Positions 33,184-41,295 of a stretch of DNA of 64,000 nucleotides are shown here, in pieces (position 1 is the first letter of the stretch; every line of letters begins with the position of its first letter). A model generated the notes under the pieces. It was given only the letters and a program-made list of their open reading frames with translations, did not search any database and had not been told where the DNA came from. The translations under genes and the position numbers were made by a program. The DNA lies in contig NZ_UWOD01000001.1 of NCBI RefSeq assembly GCF_900604335.1, positions 833,501-897,500 on the forward strand. The letters run 5' to 3'. This stretch comes from Intestinibacillus sp. Marseille-P6563. Its GTDB lineage: Bacteria; Bacillota; Clostridia; Oscillospirales; Butyricicoccaceae.

Positions 33184-33707
33184 TATTCACTTTCGATCAG
33201 GCCATAGCCGCCGGATGCTCTCTTGTAGATGACCGCCGGGGTATCGCCGTTGTCTGCATTCTTAAAGAAGAAGAACTGGTGGCCCAGCAGATTCATTTGC
33301 AGGATAGCTTCATCCACGGTCATGTCCTGTACAGCAAAGCGCTTGTGGCGGATGACTTCGAAGGTCTCCTCTTCCACGTCGGCATTCTGTGCTGCCATCT
33401 TTTCAAACGCACCGCTGCGCAGGCGCTTTTCCAGGCGGGTCTTGTTCTTGCGGATCTGACGTTCAATATGGTTAATCGCGCCGTCCACCGACGCAAACAT
33501 GTCCGTAGTCGTTTCCTCCGCGCGCACGATCATGCCCTTATTGTTTACCGTGATTTCGACCGTCTGCCGTCCTCTCAGTTCACTGAACGTGATCGTAGAG
33601 GTCGCATCGGTCTGGAAATAGCGATCGAGCTTTTCCACTTTTTTCGTGGCGTAAGCGCGCAGATCATCGGCAATTTTAACCTTTCTTTCGACGATGGTGA
33701 TCTTCAT
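33183..33707 (-). CDS. hpf: Long-form ribosome hibernation promoting factor
   Basis: This 174-residue protein has an N-terminal HPF/RaiA domain (VERKVKIADDLRAYATKKVE, GMIVRAEETTTDMFASVDGA) and a C-terminal dimerisation domain (KRFAVQDMTVDEAILQMNLL, GHQFFFFKN). It pairs idle 70S ribosomes into 100S dimers. TATACT near 33780 upstream may be its -10 box; the remaining 33790-33928 holds no gene. Confidence 0.95.
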   Translation of the reverse strand: MKITIVERKVKIADDLRAYATKKVEKLDRYFQTDATSTITFSELRGRQTVEITVNNKGMIVRAEETTTDMFASVDGAINHIERQIRKNKTRLEKRLRSGAFEKMAAQNADVEEETFEVIRHKRFAVQDMTVDEAILQMNLLGHQFFFFKNADNGDTPAVIYKRASGGYGLIESE

Positions 33708-33928
33708 AACATCATCTCCTTGCGGATCATTTCTCCACCCAAAAACAGTGTCAATGTTATCGGGTTTCGATATACTAAGTATAGCACAATCCCCGCGTTC
33801 CCGCGCTCCTACGCGTGGTCCAAATTGGACGATTAGCCGAATTTATCCTGCGCATGCTCGCTTTTTCTCACGAATACTCACAAATCCCTGATATTTTACA
33901 TTTTCTTTTCCGGGCGCACCCGAACGCT

Positions 33929-34771
33929 TTATAAAATCCCCTCGGCGTGGCGGGTCACATGGCAACCGATGGACAGTGCGCACGGCAGGCTGGCGATGTG
34001 GGTCGGATACGGCTCAATGGCGCACGAAAGCGCCGTGACCGTGCCGCCCAGGCCCTGCGGTCCCACGCCCGAAGCGTTGACCTTGTCGACGATGGCCTGC
34101 TCCATTTCGGCATAGAACGGGTCGGGATTGACCTGATCGACCGGACGCAGCAGCGCTGCCTTGGCCAGATAGGCCGCCTTGTCGGCCGTACCGCCCAGGC
34201 CCACGCCCAGGATGACTGGCGGACAAGGGTTGGACCCTGCCTTTACGACCGTTTCCGCAATCCAGTCGATGATGGTTTCGCGGCTGGCCGCGGGGGTGAA
34301 CATCTTCATAGCGCTCATGTTTTCGCTGCCGCCGCCCTTGGGTGCGACGATGATTTTGACCTTGTCGCCGGGCACGATGCGGGTGTTCAGCATGGCCGGG
34401 GTGTTGTCGTCGGTATTGACGCGGCGCAGCGGGTCACTCACGATCGATTTGCGCAAGTACCCGTTTTCATAGCCGCGGCGCACACCTTCGTTGACCGCGT
34501 CTTCAAACGCGCCGCCAGCCAGATGTACGTCCTGACCGATCTCGGCAAAAATCACGGCAAACCCGGTATCCTGACAGATGGGCACCTCGTTTTGTGCCGC
34601 CAGATCGCAGTTGCGCAGCATCTCGTCAAAGATTTCCCGGCCGAGGGGCGACTGCTCCTGTTCCCGGCCGCGCACAAAGGATGCGCGCACATCGCACGGC
34701 AAATGATAATTGGCCTGCATGCACAGCCGCTCAACTAGAGCGGTGATTTCCTTTACATCAATGGTTCTCAT
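33929..34771 (-). CDS. Class I (Fe-S) fumarate hydratase alpha subunit
   Basis: This 280-residue protein has three cluster cysteines in ICQDTG, GSNPCPP and SIGCHV, plus GLGGTADKAAYLAKAALLRP. It dehydrates malate or tartrate as an alpha-beta enzyme with TtdB/FumB. No beta-subunit gene is in the window, which is unusual because they are normally adjacent. ATG 34771 is six bases after AGGAGGA and the gene overlaps the amidohydrolase end by 14 bases, so the two are coupled. Confidence 0.87.
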   Translation of the reverse strand: MRTIDVKEITALVERLCMQANYHLPCDVRASFVRGREQEQSPLGREIFDEMLRNCDLAAQNEVPICQDTGFAVIFAEIGQDVHLAGGAFEDAVNEGVRRGYENGYLRKSIVSDPLRRVNTDDNTPAMLNTRIVPGDKVKIIVAPKGGGSENMSAMKMFTPAASRETIIDWIAETVVKAGSNPCPPVILGVGLGGTADKAAYLAKAALLRPVDQVNPDPFYAEMEQAIVDKVNASGVGPQGLGGTVTALSCAIEPYPTHIASLPCALSIGCHVTRHAEGIL

Positions 34772-35948
34772 CATTCTTCCTCCTATATGCGATCTGTCCG
34801 GCGCTGACGACCGTCTGCACGTGGCTGCGGAAATCCAGCGGATGCCCGCTCCACACGACCAAGTCGGCGTCCTTGCCGGGGGCGATCGAGCCGATGCGGT
34901 CGTCCAAGCCCACGATTTTGGCGCCATTTATCGTGATGGCGCGCAGCGCCTCGTTTTCGTCCATGCCAGCCTGCACAGCCACTGCGGCCGCCAGCCGCAG
35001 GAACTTGACCGGGATTTCCGGGTGGTCGGTCGTAATGGCCACCGGCACCCCGCCCTTCGCCAGCAGGCCGGGAGACGCTTCGGTCAGGTTGTGCAGTTCA
35101 GGTTTGGAGCGGTCGGTCATAAACGGCCCGCTGATGACCGGTACCCCTTCCCCGGCCAGCAGATCGGCCACCAAATGCCCCTCGGTGCCGTGCACCAAAA
35201 TGGGTGTAACGCCAAATTCCTTGCAGATGCGCAGAGCGGTAAACATATCGTCCGCGCGGTGCGCATGGATGTGAGCCGGCAGTTCGCCGGTGATGACCGC
35301 TTCCAGTGCTTCCATCTTGGCATCGAAATCGGGCAGGTCGTCCTCTTCATGTTCGAGTGCCTTTTGCTTGCGGTCGTGATATTCCTGCGCCTTGCGCAGG
35401 TTTTCCCGGATGAGCGCTGCGGTCGCCATGCGAGTGACCGGGGTTTCTTCCTTGTCGTGGTAAACGCTCTTGGGGTTTTCGCCAAAGGCGAACTTCATCC
35501 CAATGGGGGCCTTTAAAATCATATCGTCGATGCGGCGGCCCCAGGTGCGTACCGCTGCCAGCTGGCCGCCAATCGGGTTGGCACTGCCCGGACTGACGAC
35601 GACCGTGGTCACCCCAGCGGCGAGCGATTCGCCGAAGGCGCGCTCCATGGGATTGATGCCATCGATGACGCGCAGGTGCGGGGTCACCGGGTCGGTGTCC
35701 TCGTTGCCGTCCGCGCCTTCAAAGCCCAGCGAATCCTCATAAAGCCCCAGGTGGGAGTGCACATCGATGAGGCCGGGCGTTATGACACCTCCGGCGGCGT
35801 CCAACTGGATGGCGTCCGATACATCCGGCATTTCGTCCATAGGTCCAAAGGCCGCGATTTTGCCCTGCTGCACGAGTACAAAACCACACGCGACCTCCCC
35901 GCCCTCCATGGGCAGGATGCGGGCGTGGTGGATACAAAGAGACTGCAT
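34758..35948 (-). CDS. Amidohydrolase-family metalloenzyme (imidazolonepropionase-like)
   Basis: This 396-residue protein has a composite domain start, then GLIDVHSHLGL with the HxH metal pair. PAHIHAHRADD and VHGTEGHL carry the later histidines, AITTDHPE carries the catalytic Asp, and GSIAPGKDADLVVW closes the barrel. ATG 35948 follows AAAGG. This subgroup resembles imidazolonepropionase-like hydrolases of unknown substrate. It is first in a two-gene unit with the fumarase subunit; no metabolic link is evident. Confidence 0.83.
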   Translation of the reverse strand: MQSLCIHHARILPMEGGEVACGFVLVQQGKIAAFGPMDEMPDVSDAIQLDAAGGVITPGLIDVHSHLGLYEDSLGFEGADGNEDTDPVTPHLRVIDGINPMERAFGESLAAGVTTVVVSPGSANPIGGQLAAVRTWGRRIDDMILKAPIGMKFAFGENPKSVYHDKEETPVTRMATAALIRENLRKAQEYHDRKQKALEHEEDDLPDFDAKMEALEAVITGELPAHIHAHRADDMFTALRICKEFGVTPILVHGTEGHLVADLLAGEGVPVISGPFMTDRSKPELHNLTEASPGLLAKGGVPVAITTDHPEIPVKFLRLAAAVAVQAGMDENEALRAITINGAKIVGLDDRIGSIAPGKDADLVVWSGHPLDFRSHVQTVVSAGQIAYRRKNDENH

Positions 35949-35981
35949 GAAAATTTTACCTTTCATTTTCCAATTTTAGGA

Positions 35982-36010
35982 TTGACATTTTCTGGATTGC
36001 GTGCTATGAT
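35982..36010 (+). promoter_or_regulatory. Strong orphan promoter on the plus strand
   Basis: TTGACA, 17-base spacer, TATGAT. No forward gene follows; a terminator lies about 85 bases downstream. Confidence 0.75.
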
Positions 36011-36016
36011 AACCAT

Positions 36017-36107
36017 GGTGATCGGAAAGGTCACCATGCACCGTTCATATCTTTATCCCCACAATCCTATCTTAGCGCCCACTGGCGAGCCAGCGGGCGT
36101 ATTTTTT
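36017..36107 (+). ncRNA. Candidate small non-coding RNA
   Basis: Between the orphan promoter and the terminator (stem CGCCCACTGG/CCAGCGGGCG at 36076-36099, then TATTTTTTT) lie about 60 bases starting with hairpin GGTGA/TCACC. No start codon plus ribosome site gives a credible peptide. Size and signals fit a small RNA of about 90 nt. I do not recognise a known family. Confidence 0.55.
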
Positions 36108-36116
36108 TACGCATAG

Positions 36117-36145
36117 GAAAACCGGGACTGTGGCCCCGGTTTTTG
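36117..36145. terminator. Terminator downstream of yabR
   Basis: AAAACCGGG-ACTGTGG-CCCCGGTTTTT; on the minus strand it ends the sporulation cluster. Confidence 0.75.
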
Positions 36146-36151
36146 TCTGCT

Positions 36152-36586
36152 TTACCGGCGGCGGCGGGAGCCGCTTTTCCGGTCGTTGTTGTGCTTGATG
36201 TCGGCCATGCGGCTTTCGCTGTCCGCCATAAACATCTTCAGCTTATCTTCAAAAGTCATGGTCGAGGGGTCGCGCGGCTGCGCCGGACGCTGCGGTCCGC
36301 GCGGACGGCTGGGCCGACGCTGCGGCTGAGCCGGTGCGCTGCCCTCCCCTGGCTGTTGTGCCTTCTTGATCGACAGATTGATGCGTCCGGCCTGGTCGAT
36401 GCCGATCACTTTGACCTTGACGCTCTGCCCCTCTGTGAGAAAGTCCTTGATGTCGCTCACAAAGGAACTGGCGACCTCTGAAATATGTACCATGCCCGAT
36501 TTGCCCTCCGGCAGAGCGACAAATGCGCCGAACTTGGTGATGCCGGTCACCTTACCTTCAAAAATTGCTCCAACAGCGAGATCCAT
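36152..36586 (-). CDS. yabR: S1 RNA-binding domain protein (YabR-like)
   Basis: This 144-residue protein has one S1 domain at about 1-72 (GAIFEGKVTGITKFGAFVAL, SGMVHISEVASSFVSDI) and a basic, Pro/Arg-rich tail. In B. subtilis the orthologue sits beside divIC. It probably binds RNA or ribosomes; its exact role is unknown. Position at the end of the cluster supports the yabR name. Confidence 0.85.
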   Translation of the reverse strand: MDLAVGAIFEGKVTGITKFGAFVALPEGKSGMVHISEVASSFVSDIKDFLTEGQSVKVKVIGIDQAGRINLSIKKAQQPGEGSAPAQPQRRPSRPRGPQRPAQPRDPSTMTFEDKLKMFMADSESRMADIKHNNDRKSGSRRRR

Positions 36587-36629
36587 ACCCCTTGATTATT
36601 CCTCCGTCTAGATTTGTGGCCAAAGCCGA

Positions 36630-36938
36630 TTATTTGCTCGATGCGTCCTTGAATACCCGTTCATTCGGCATCACATAGCCATGCTCGCGCGCGATGGACG
36701 CGATGTATTCGTCCGAAACACCGTTCTCTACCTGATCCCGGAGCGCGTCATTGACCGCCTGCTGCTCATCGACCTGCGTTTGCAGTTCGTCCAGCTTGCC
36801 CTCCCGGTCGCGGATTTCGACCTGTAAGTGGAGGAACGAAATTGCGAAGAAAACCGCGAGGCAAAGAATCCCAATGCGAATGACACGTGGGGTCTGCAAC
36901 TTTCTTTTCAATGCCGCTGCCTCCTTTCCGTTTGGCAT
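36630..36938 (-). CDS. divIC: Septum formation initiator DivIC/FtsB-like
   Basis: This 102-residue protein has a short cytoplasmic N-terminus, one transmembrane helix (IGILCLAVFFAISFLHLQV) and an extracellular leucine-zipper-like coiled coil (EGKLDELQTQVDEQQAVNDA) ending with the YVMPNERVF motif of DivIC/FtsB. It helps activate septal wall synthesis with FtsL/DivIB. Confidence 0.85.
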   Translation of the reverse strand: MPNGKEAAALKRKLQTPRVIRIGILCLAVFFAISFLHLQVEIRDREGKLDELQTQVDEQQAVNDALRDQVENGVSDEYIASIAREHGYVMPNERVFKDASSK

Positions 36939-36961
36939 TCCAAGATCAATACGGTTTTATT

Positions 36962-37414
36962 TTAACCCGAATGCCGCAAAAATGGAAGCTTTTTTTTTAT
37001 TTTTTTCAGAATTTGTACAGCCCGCCCCCGGCTGTCAAAGATTCTGTCGGCGATTTGGGCCAGCGCAGCGCCCAGCCGCCAGGGGATCACGGCCACCCAG
37101 CACACCCCGCGCAGCACGGCCCGCAGGACGGGCAGCACGAGCGGCGACAGGCACAGCCAATACAGCGCCATACCCAGCCCTTCCCCGAGCAGCACATAGG
37201 AGCGTGCCTGCGCGGCCGCATCGGTCACGGCAAAATAAAACAGGGTGCCCAGCACAAGCAGCCAGAACACACCGTCGAGCAGGGCGGTGCCCAGCCGGCC
37301 GGTGCGGAAGGTCCACCGCAGCGCCCGGCACACATCATAGCACACACCACCCACAGCGCCGAGCAGGATGGCTTCCAAAAACACCAGCGTCTGCTCCTGC
37401 AACGTAAAGGTCAT
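36962..37414 (-). CDS. yabQ: Spore cortex biosynthesis protein YabQ
   Basis: This 150-residue membrane protein has about four helices, beginning TLQEQTLVFLEAILLGAVGG, with GTALLDGVFWLLVLGTLFYF in the middle. It matches YabQ, needed in the mother cell for spore cortex formation. It follows yabP by 13 bases. Strong evidence that the host is a spore former. Confidence 0.85.
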   Translation of the reverse strand: MTFTLQEQTLVFLEAILLGAVGGVCYDVCRALRWTFRTGRLGTALLDGVFWLLVLGTLFYFAVTDAAAQARSYVLLGEGLGMALYWLCLSPLVLPVLRAVLRGVCWVAVIPWRLGAALAQIADRIFDSRGRAVQILKKIKKKLPFLRHSG

Positions 37415-37427
37415 GGCCGCTCACCGC

Positions 37428-37712
37428 CTAGCCGAAAAAGCGCGCCAGGATGCCGCCGCGCGTCATCATATTGTCGTCGTATTCCATCGCGCGCACCTCA
37501 CCGGTCAGAGTCAGTTCGCCATTTTCCAGGCTCAGCCGCTCGACATGCAGGCCTTCGCCTTTGACGGCCAGCATGCCCCGGGTGGTTTCGAGCGCCACCA
37601 GGGTCTCATCAAAGCTGGTCACATCGACCACGCCGGTCAGCCGCAATTTTCCCTGCCCATCGAGCGATAGGGTATGCGTGCCCGCAGCGCGCATTTTTTC
37701 TTCGTTTACCAT
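37428..37712 (-). CDS. yabP: Sporulation protein YabP
   Basis: This 94-residue protein has HTLSLDGQGKLRLTGVVDVT and EALETTRGMLAVKGEGLHVE-like YabP/YqfC strands. It is conserved in spore formers and needed for spore coat or cortex development. A terminator separates it from rqcP upstream, so yabPQ may have their own sporulation (sigma-E) promoter, not visible as a standard sigma-A box. Confidence 0.87.
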   Translation of the reverse strand: MVNEEKMRAAGTHTLSLDGQGKLRLTGVVDVTSFDETLVALETTRGMLAVKGEGLHVERLSLENGELTLTGEVRAMEYDDNMMTRGGILARFFG

Positions 37713-37740
37713 ACGCTTCCTCCATCCTTGTCCTTGGGGC

Positions 37741-37782
37741 AGAAAAATACCCCGCCTGCTCTATCCCTATGCGCAGGCGGGG
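37741..37782 (-). terminator. Terminator between rqcP and yabP
   Basis: CCCCGCCTGC and GCAGGCGGGG form a perfect 10-bp stem; on the minus strand TATTTTTC follows. Confidence 0.75.
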
Positions 37783-37786
37783 CAGA

Positions 37787-38029
37787 TTATTCGATTTCCC
37801 GGTACAGGCCGGCCGCATCATTTTTGAGCACATGCTCGGCAACGTCCAGCACTTCGACCTTCATCGTGCGCTGACCGAATGCGATCTCGATCACATCGCC
37901 CACTTTGACCTGATACGAAGCCTTGGCCGCCCGGCCATTGACCGTGATGCGCGCGGCATCGCACGCATCGTTTGCAATCGTGCGCCGTTTGATCAGGCGC
38001 GATACTTTCAAATATTTATCCAGCCGCAT
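37787..38029 (-). CDS. rqcP: S4-domain ribosome quality-control factor RqcP
   Basis: This 80-residue protein is essentially one S4 RNA-binding domain (MRLDKYLKVSRLIKRRTIAN, ITVNGRAAKASYQVKVGD). YabO/RqcP works with RqcH to add C-terminal alanine tails on stalled 50S subunits. It overlaps the HU gene by 14 bases. Confidence 0.9.
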   Translation of the reverse strand: MRLDKYLKVSRLIKRRTIANDACDAARITVNGRAAKASYQVKVGDVIEIAFGQRTMKVEVLDVAEHVLKNDAAGLYREIE

Positions 38030-38306
38030 GGCTTTCTTTCACCTTCTCTTTCAGTTGCCGGCTCGGCTCAAACACGGGCACCAAAGTTTCCCCGATTTCG
38101 AGCGGCTGGCCAGTCTTGGGGTGCCGTCCGACAAAGGGCGGACGCACCCGGGTCTTGAATGTCCCAAAGCCCGGAAATTGCAGCCGGTCGCCCTGGGCCA
38201 TAATCTGGGTGAGCACGTCGAACACCGCCCCGGCCGCCAGTTCGGCGTCCTTTTTGGTCAGGCCCGACCGCTCTGCGACCGCGAACACAAAATCGCTTTT
38301 GGTCAT
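38016..38306 (-). CDS. HU-family DNA-binding protein
   Basis: This 96-residue protein has the HU/IHF fold: MTKSDFVFAVAERSGLTKKD, FDVLTQIMAQGDRLQFPGFG, and the DNA-arm GRHPKTGQPLEI. A dimeric nucleoid protein. It overlaps mazG by four bases and rqcP by 14, so three genes are translationally linked. Confidence 0.93.
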   Translation of the reverse strand: MTKSDFVFAVAERSGLTKKDAELAAGAVFDVLTQIMAQGDRLQFPGFGTFKTRVRPPFVGRHPKTGQPLEIGETLVPVFEPSRQLKEKVKESHAAG

Positions 38307-39100
38307 GCGTGTCCCTCCGTGTCCGCCTTGGCGCGCTGCCAGAGCGCTTCCAGTTCGTCCAGGGACTTGTCCTGCAAGCCGTCCGCACCGGCCAGCTCCT
38401 CGACCCGTGCAAAGCGGCGGATGAATTTATCGCACGCGCGTTCCATGGCCTGTTCGGGCTCAACCTTCAAAAACCGCGCCACATTCACGGCCGCAAACAG
38501 CAGGTCGCCAATCTCGTCCGCCGGGTCACCCTGGCCGTTCCGGGCCGCCTCGACCTCGTCCAGTTCTTCGCGCACCTTGGCAATGGCCCCGGAAACATCG
38601 TCCCAGTCAAACCCAGCCTTGGCCGCTTTTTTCTGGATCTTATCCGCCCGGATAAGGCCCGGCAGGCTGCGCGCGACGCTGTCCAGCCCATCGGTGACGG
38701 TCTTTTGGCTCTTTTCCTTTTTCTTCAGTTCGTCCCAGTTGTTGAGGATCTCCTCGGTAGAGCCAACCTCAGTGGTGCTGAAGATATGCGGGTGGCGGTA
38801 GATCAGCTTTTTGCAGATGCCGTCCGCCACATCACCCATATCGAACACGCCTTTTTCCTTTTCCATCTGCGCGTGAAAGACGACTTGTAGCAGCACATCG
38901 CCAAGCTCCTCGCGCAGCAGAACCGGGTCATCGTTGTCAATGGCCTCCACCGCCTCATAGGTCTCCTCAATGAAGTTGCGGCGAATGGAGTGATGGTCCT
39001 GCTCCCGGTCCCACATGCAGCCGTCCGGCGCGCGCAAAATCTCCATAATGCGCAGCAGGTCGTCAAATCCATATTTCTCTTTGAACGTAAAATCGATCAT
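38303..39100 (-). CDS. mazG: Nucleoside triphosphate pyrophosphohydrolase MazG
   Basis: This 265-residue protein has two MazG repeats with metal-binding glutamates: EETYEAVEAIDNDDPVLLRE with LGDVLLQVVFHAQM in the first, and REELDEVEAARNGQGDPADE with IGDLLFAAVN in the second. It hydrolyses NTPs, including aberrant ones, to NMP. Unlike B. subtilis YabN it lacks an N-terminal methyltransferase domain. Confidence 0.93.
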   Translation of the reverse strand: MIDFTFKEKYGFDDLLRIMEILRAPDGCMWDREQDHHSIRRNFIEETYEAVEAIDNDDPVLLREELGDVLLQVVFHAQMEKEKGVFDMGDVADGICKKLIYRHPHIFSTTEVGSTEEILNNWDELKKKEKSQKTVTDGLDSVARSLPGLIRADKIQKKAAKAGFDWDDVSGAIAKVREELDEVEAARNGQGDPADEIGDLLFAAVNVARFLKVEPEQAMERACDKFIRRFARVEELAGADGLQDKSLDELEALWQRAKADTEGHA

Positions 39101-39112
39101 ATCTGTATTCCC

Positions 39113-40723
39113 TTATTCCATTCGCAATAATTTCACCAGTTTGCGTCCGCCGGGCAGCAGCAGGATGTCCTCCCGCTCGAGTGCCTGGAGTGCCACGAGC
39201 AGCACGGCATATACCGCGGCCGCCACACAGATGGCCACCAGCACGGCCACATTGCCCAGCATGCCGGACAGTACCCGATAGACGATCGCCGCCGCGGCGC
39301 CCATGCCGATGCAGGCCGCAAACGGCCGCACGAAGAGCTTCCCAATCGCAGGCAGACGAATAAACCGCCGCACCCAAAGCAGGTTGAGCACCGCAATGAG
39401 CGTATAGCAGGCAAACGTGCCCACCGGCGCGCCGTAAATATTGATTTCCGGGTTACCGACCAGGAAATAGTTCAGCCCAATCTTGCACAGGCCACCCAGC
39501 AGCATAGTCACGACCGGCACCCGCATTTGGCCGATGGCCTGCAAAATGGCATTGGTCAGGCCGACCAGCGCCACGCTCGGGATGGCCAGCGCCAGAATGC
39601 GCAGCAGGCTGCCGCCGAGGTTGGGGTCAATAGCCGCATTGGTCTCGTCGGCAAACAGCAGATCAATGATCGGATGAGACAGCACAATATACCCCACGCA
39701 GGCCGGCAGCGCAATTAGCATAGCAATGCGCATGGCAGAACCCATGTTTTTGGCCGCAAGCGTGTGGTTTTGCTGCACATACGCGCCCGCGAGTGCAGGC
39801 AGCACGGCGGTCGCCAACGCGGTGATGAGCGTCTGCGGGAAGTTGAACATGGTAAACGCCTGCCCGGTGTACACGCCATACAGCGCATTCGCTTCGGTCA
39901 GCGTATATCCGACCTCTTGCAGGCGGCCGACCAGCATGGCCGTATCCACCAATGTCGTCAGGCTGGTGACCGAACTGGTCAGCGTGATGGGGATGACGGT
40001 CAGCAGCAGTACGCGGAACAGCTCGCCATACGACCGGCAATGTTCATTGAGCAGCGCATGCGATGCCTTCCGGCGGCTGTTTGCCGCATAGCCCAGCATG
40101 GTCAGTGCGGCCAGTGCCTCGCCGATGGTCACGCCCAAAATCGCACAAGCGGCGGTGGCCGGCTGGTCAAACCCAGCCGAAGAAGCATAGGCCGCAAAAA
40201 CAAGCCCAAGCACAACTTTGCCCGCCGCCTCGACGATCTGCGACAAAGCGGTGGGCGTCATGTTGGACATGCCCTGGAAATAGCCGCGCACCACGGCAAT
40301 GATGGACACAAAAAATACCGCCGGTGCAACCGCCCGGATGGCCAGCAATGCCATCGGGTTGTTACTGGCTTGGGAAATCCATCCCGCCGCCAGGAACAGG
40401 CCCACCGAACACAGGGTGCCGAAGGCGATAAAGACGAACGCCGCCAGGCGCGCGATGCGGCGCACTTCACGCCCACGCCCCAGGGCGTTCGCTTCCGAGA
40501 TCAGCTTGCTCAGCGCCACCGGGACACCGGCTGTCGCCACCACGAACATGACCGTGTAATACTGATAGGCACTGTTGAAGATGCCCATGCAGGTATTGCC
40601 GATCAGGTGCTGAAGGGGGATCTTAAAGAACGCCGAAATGATCTTGGCCATCAATGTACCGGCCACAAGGATCATTGCGCCCTGCATAAAGGTCTGTTTT
40701 TTATTTTTTTGCAAAAATAGCAC
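39113..40723 (-). CDS. spoVB: SpoVB/MurJ-family polysaccharide flippase
   Basis: This 536-residue protein has about 14 transmembrane segments in the MOP-flippase order. The start is MQGAMILVAGTLMAKIISAF, with GNTCMGIFNSAYQYYTVMFV and VPVALSKLISEANALGRGRE diagnostic of SpoVB. It likely flips lipid II for spore cortex or vegetative wall. The gene order spoVB-mazG-HU-rqcP matches Bacillus. Confidence 0.9.
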   Translation of the reverse strand: MLFLQKNKKQTFMQGAMILVAGTLMAKIISAFFKIPLQHLIGNTCMGIFNSAYQYYTVMFVVATAGVPVALSKLISEANALGRGREVRRIARLAAFVFIAFGTLCSVGLFLAAGWISQASNNPMALLAIRAVAPAVFFVSIIAVVRGYFQGMSNMTPTALSQIVEAAGKVVLGLVFAAYASSAGFDQPATAACAILGVTIGEALAALTMLGYAANSRRKASHALLNEHCRSYGELFRVLLLTVIPITLTSSVTSLTTLVDTAMLVGRLQEVGYTLTEANALYGVYTGQAFTMFNFPQTLITALATAVLPALAGAYVQQNHTLAAKNMGSAMRIAMLIALPACVGYIVLSHPIIDLLFADETNAAIDPNLGGSLLRILALAIPSVALVGLTNAILQAIGQMRVPVVTMLLGGLCKIGLNYFLVGNPEINIYGAPVGTFACYTLIAVLNLLWVRRFIRLPAIGKLFVRPFAACIGMGAAAAIVYRVLSGMLGNVAVLVAICVAAAVYAVLLVALQALEREDILLLPGGRKLVKLLRME

Positions 40724-40764
40724 GCCTTTCTGTTTGGGTTGTCAAAGCCCCGGTGCAGCTGCCG

Positions 40765-41157
40765 TCAGAGCGCAGCGCCGCAGGCCGCGCAGAACGCATC
40801 CTCCCGGCTGCACGATTTGCCGCAGGACGGACAAGTCACGGTCTGCTTCATCTCCGCCAGCTGCGCGCGCAGGTCATCGACGCGGGCCCGCAGGTCGTCG
40901 AGCTGCTCGAGATAACCGTCCATCGCATCGGACGTCACTTCCACGCCCTGATGGATATCGTATACCAATTTTCCGATCTCCTTGTACAGCACCTCGCATT
41001 CGGTGTTCAGGTCAAAGATCTGCAAATTGAGTTTGGTCGCCTGGGCCATATCGCCCGCCGCTTTACCCGCCGATTCTACCGCGCGGGTGGCCGCCTGGCT
41101 GGTCTTTCCGGCCACGACCTTTGCCTTTTCCAGCATCATTGCCACTCGATTATCCAT
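40765..41157 (-). CDS. Zinc-ribbon coiled-coil protein
   Basis: This 130-residue protein starts at ATG 41157 after AGAGGAG. A helical body (AGKTSQAATRAVESAGKAAG, LEQLDDLRARVDDLRAQLAE) ends in a zinc ribbon CPSCGKSCSREDAFCAAC. Similar to DUF-type zinc-ribbon proteins of Firmicutes; function unknown. It is the first gene after a strong promoter, ahead of spoVB. Confidence 0.75.
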   Translation of the reverse strand: MDNRVAMMLEKAKVVAGKTSQAATRAVESAGKAAGDMAQATKLNLQIFDLNTECEVLYKEIGKLVYDIHQGVEVTSDAMDGYLEQLDDLRARVDDLRAQLAEMKQTVTCPSCGKSCSREDAFCAACGAAL

Positions 41158-41235
41158 GGTGTGCGCTCCTCTCTTTCGCCGCGTCCCGCGCAGCCTTTGT
41201 TCAAAAATTCCGCGGCTTCCCCCGCTTTTGTGGCT

Positions 41236-41264
41236 ATTATACTCCGGGGTCTTGTAAAAATCAA
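41236..41264 (-). promoter_or_regulatory. Promoter of the zinc-ribbon-spoVB-mazG operon
   Basis: TTGATT (41264-41259), 17 bases, TATAAT (41241-41236). Confidence 0.8.
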
Positions 41265-41295
41265 GCAGATTCAAGGGGATGCCGCCGCCCTGGGC

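Noticed and set aside
36017-36107. Assignment of the small transcript to a known riboswitch class
   Set aside because: It lies on the strand opposite to both neighbouring genes, ends in its own terminator, and I could not match it to a riboswitch consensus.
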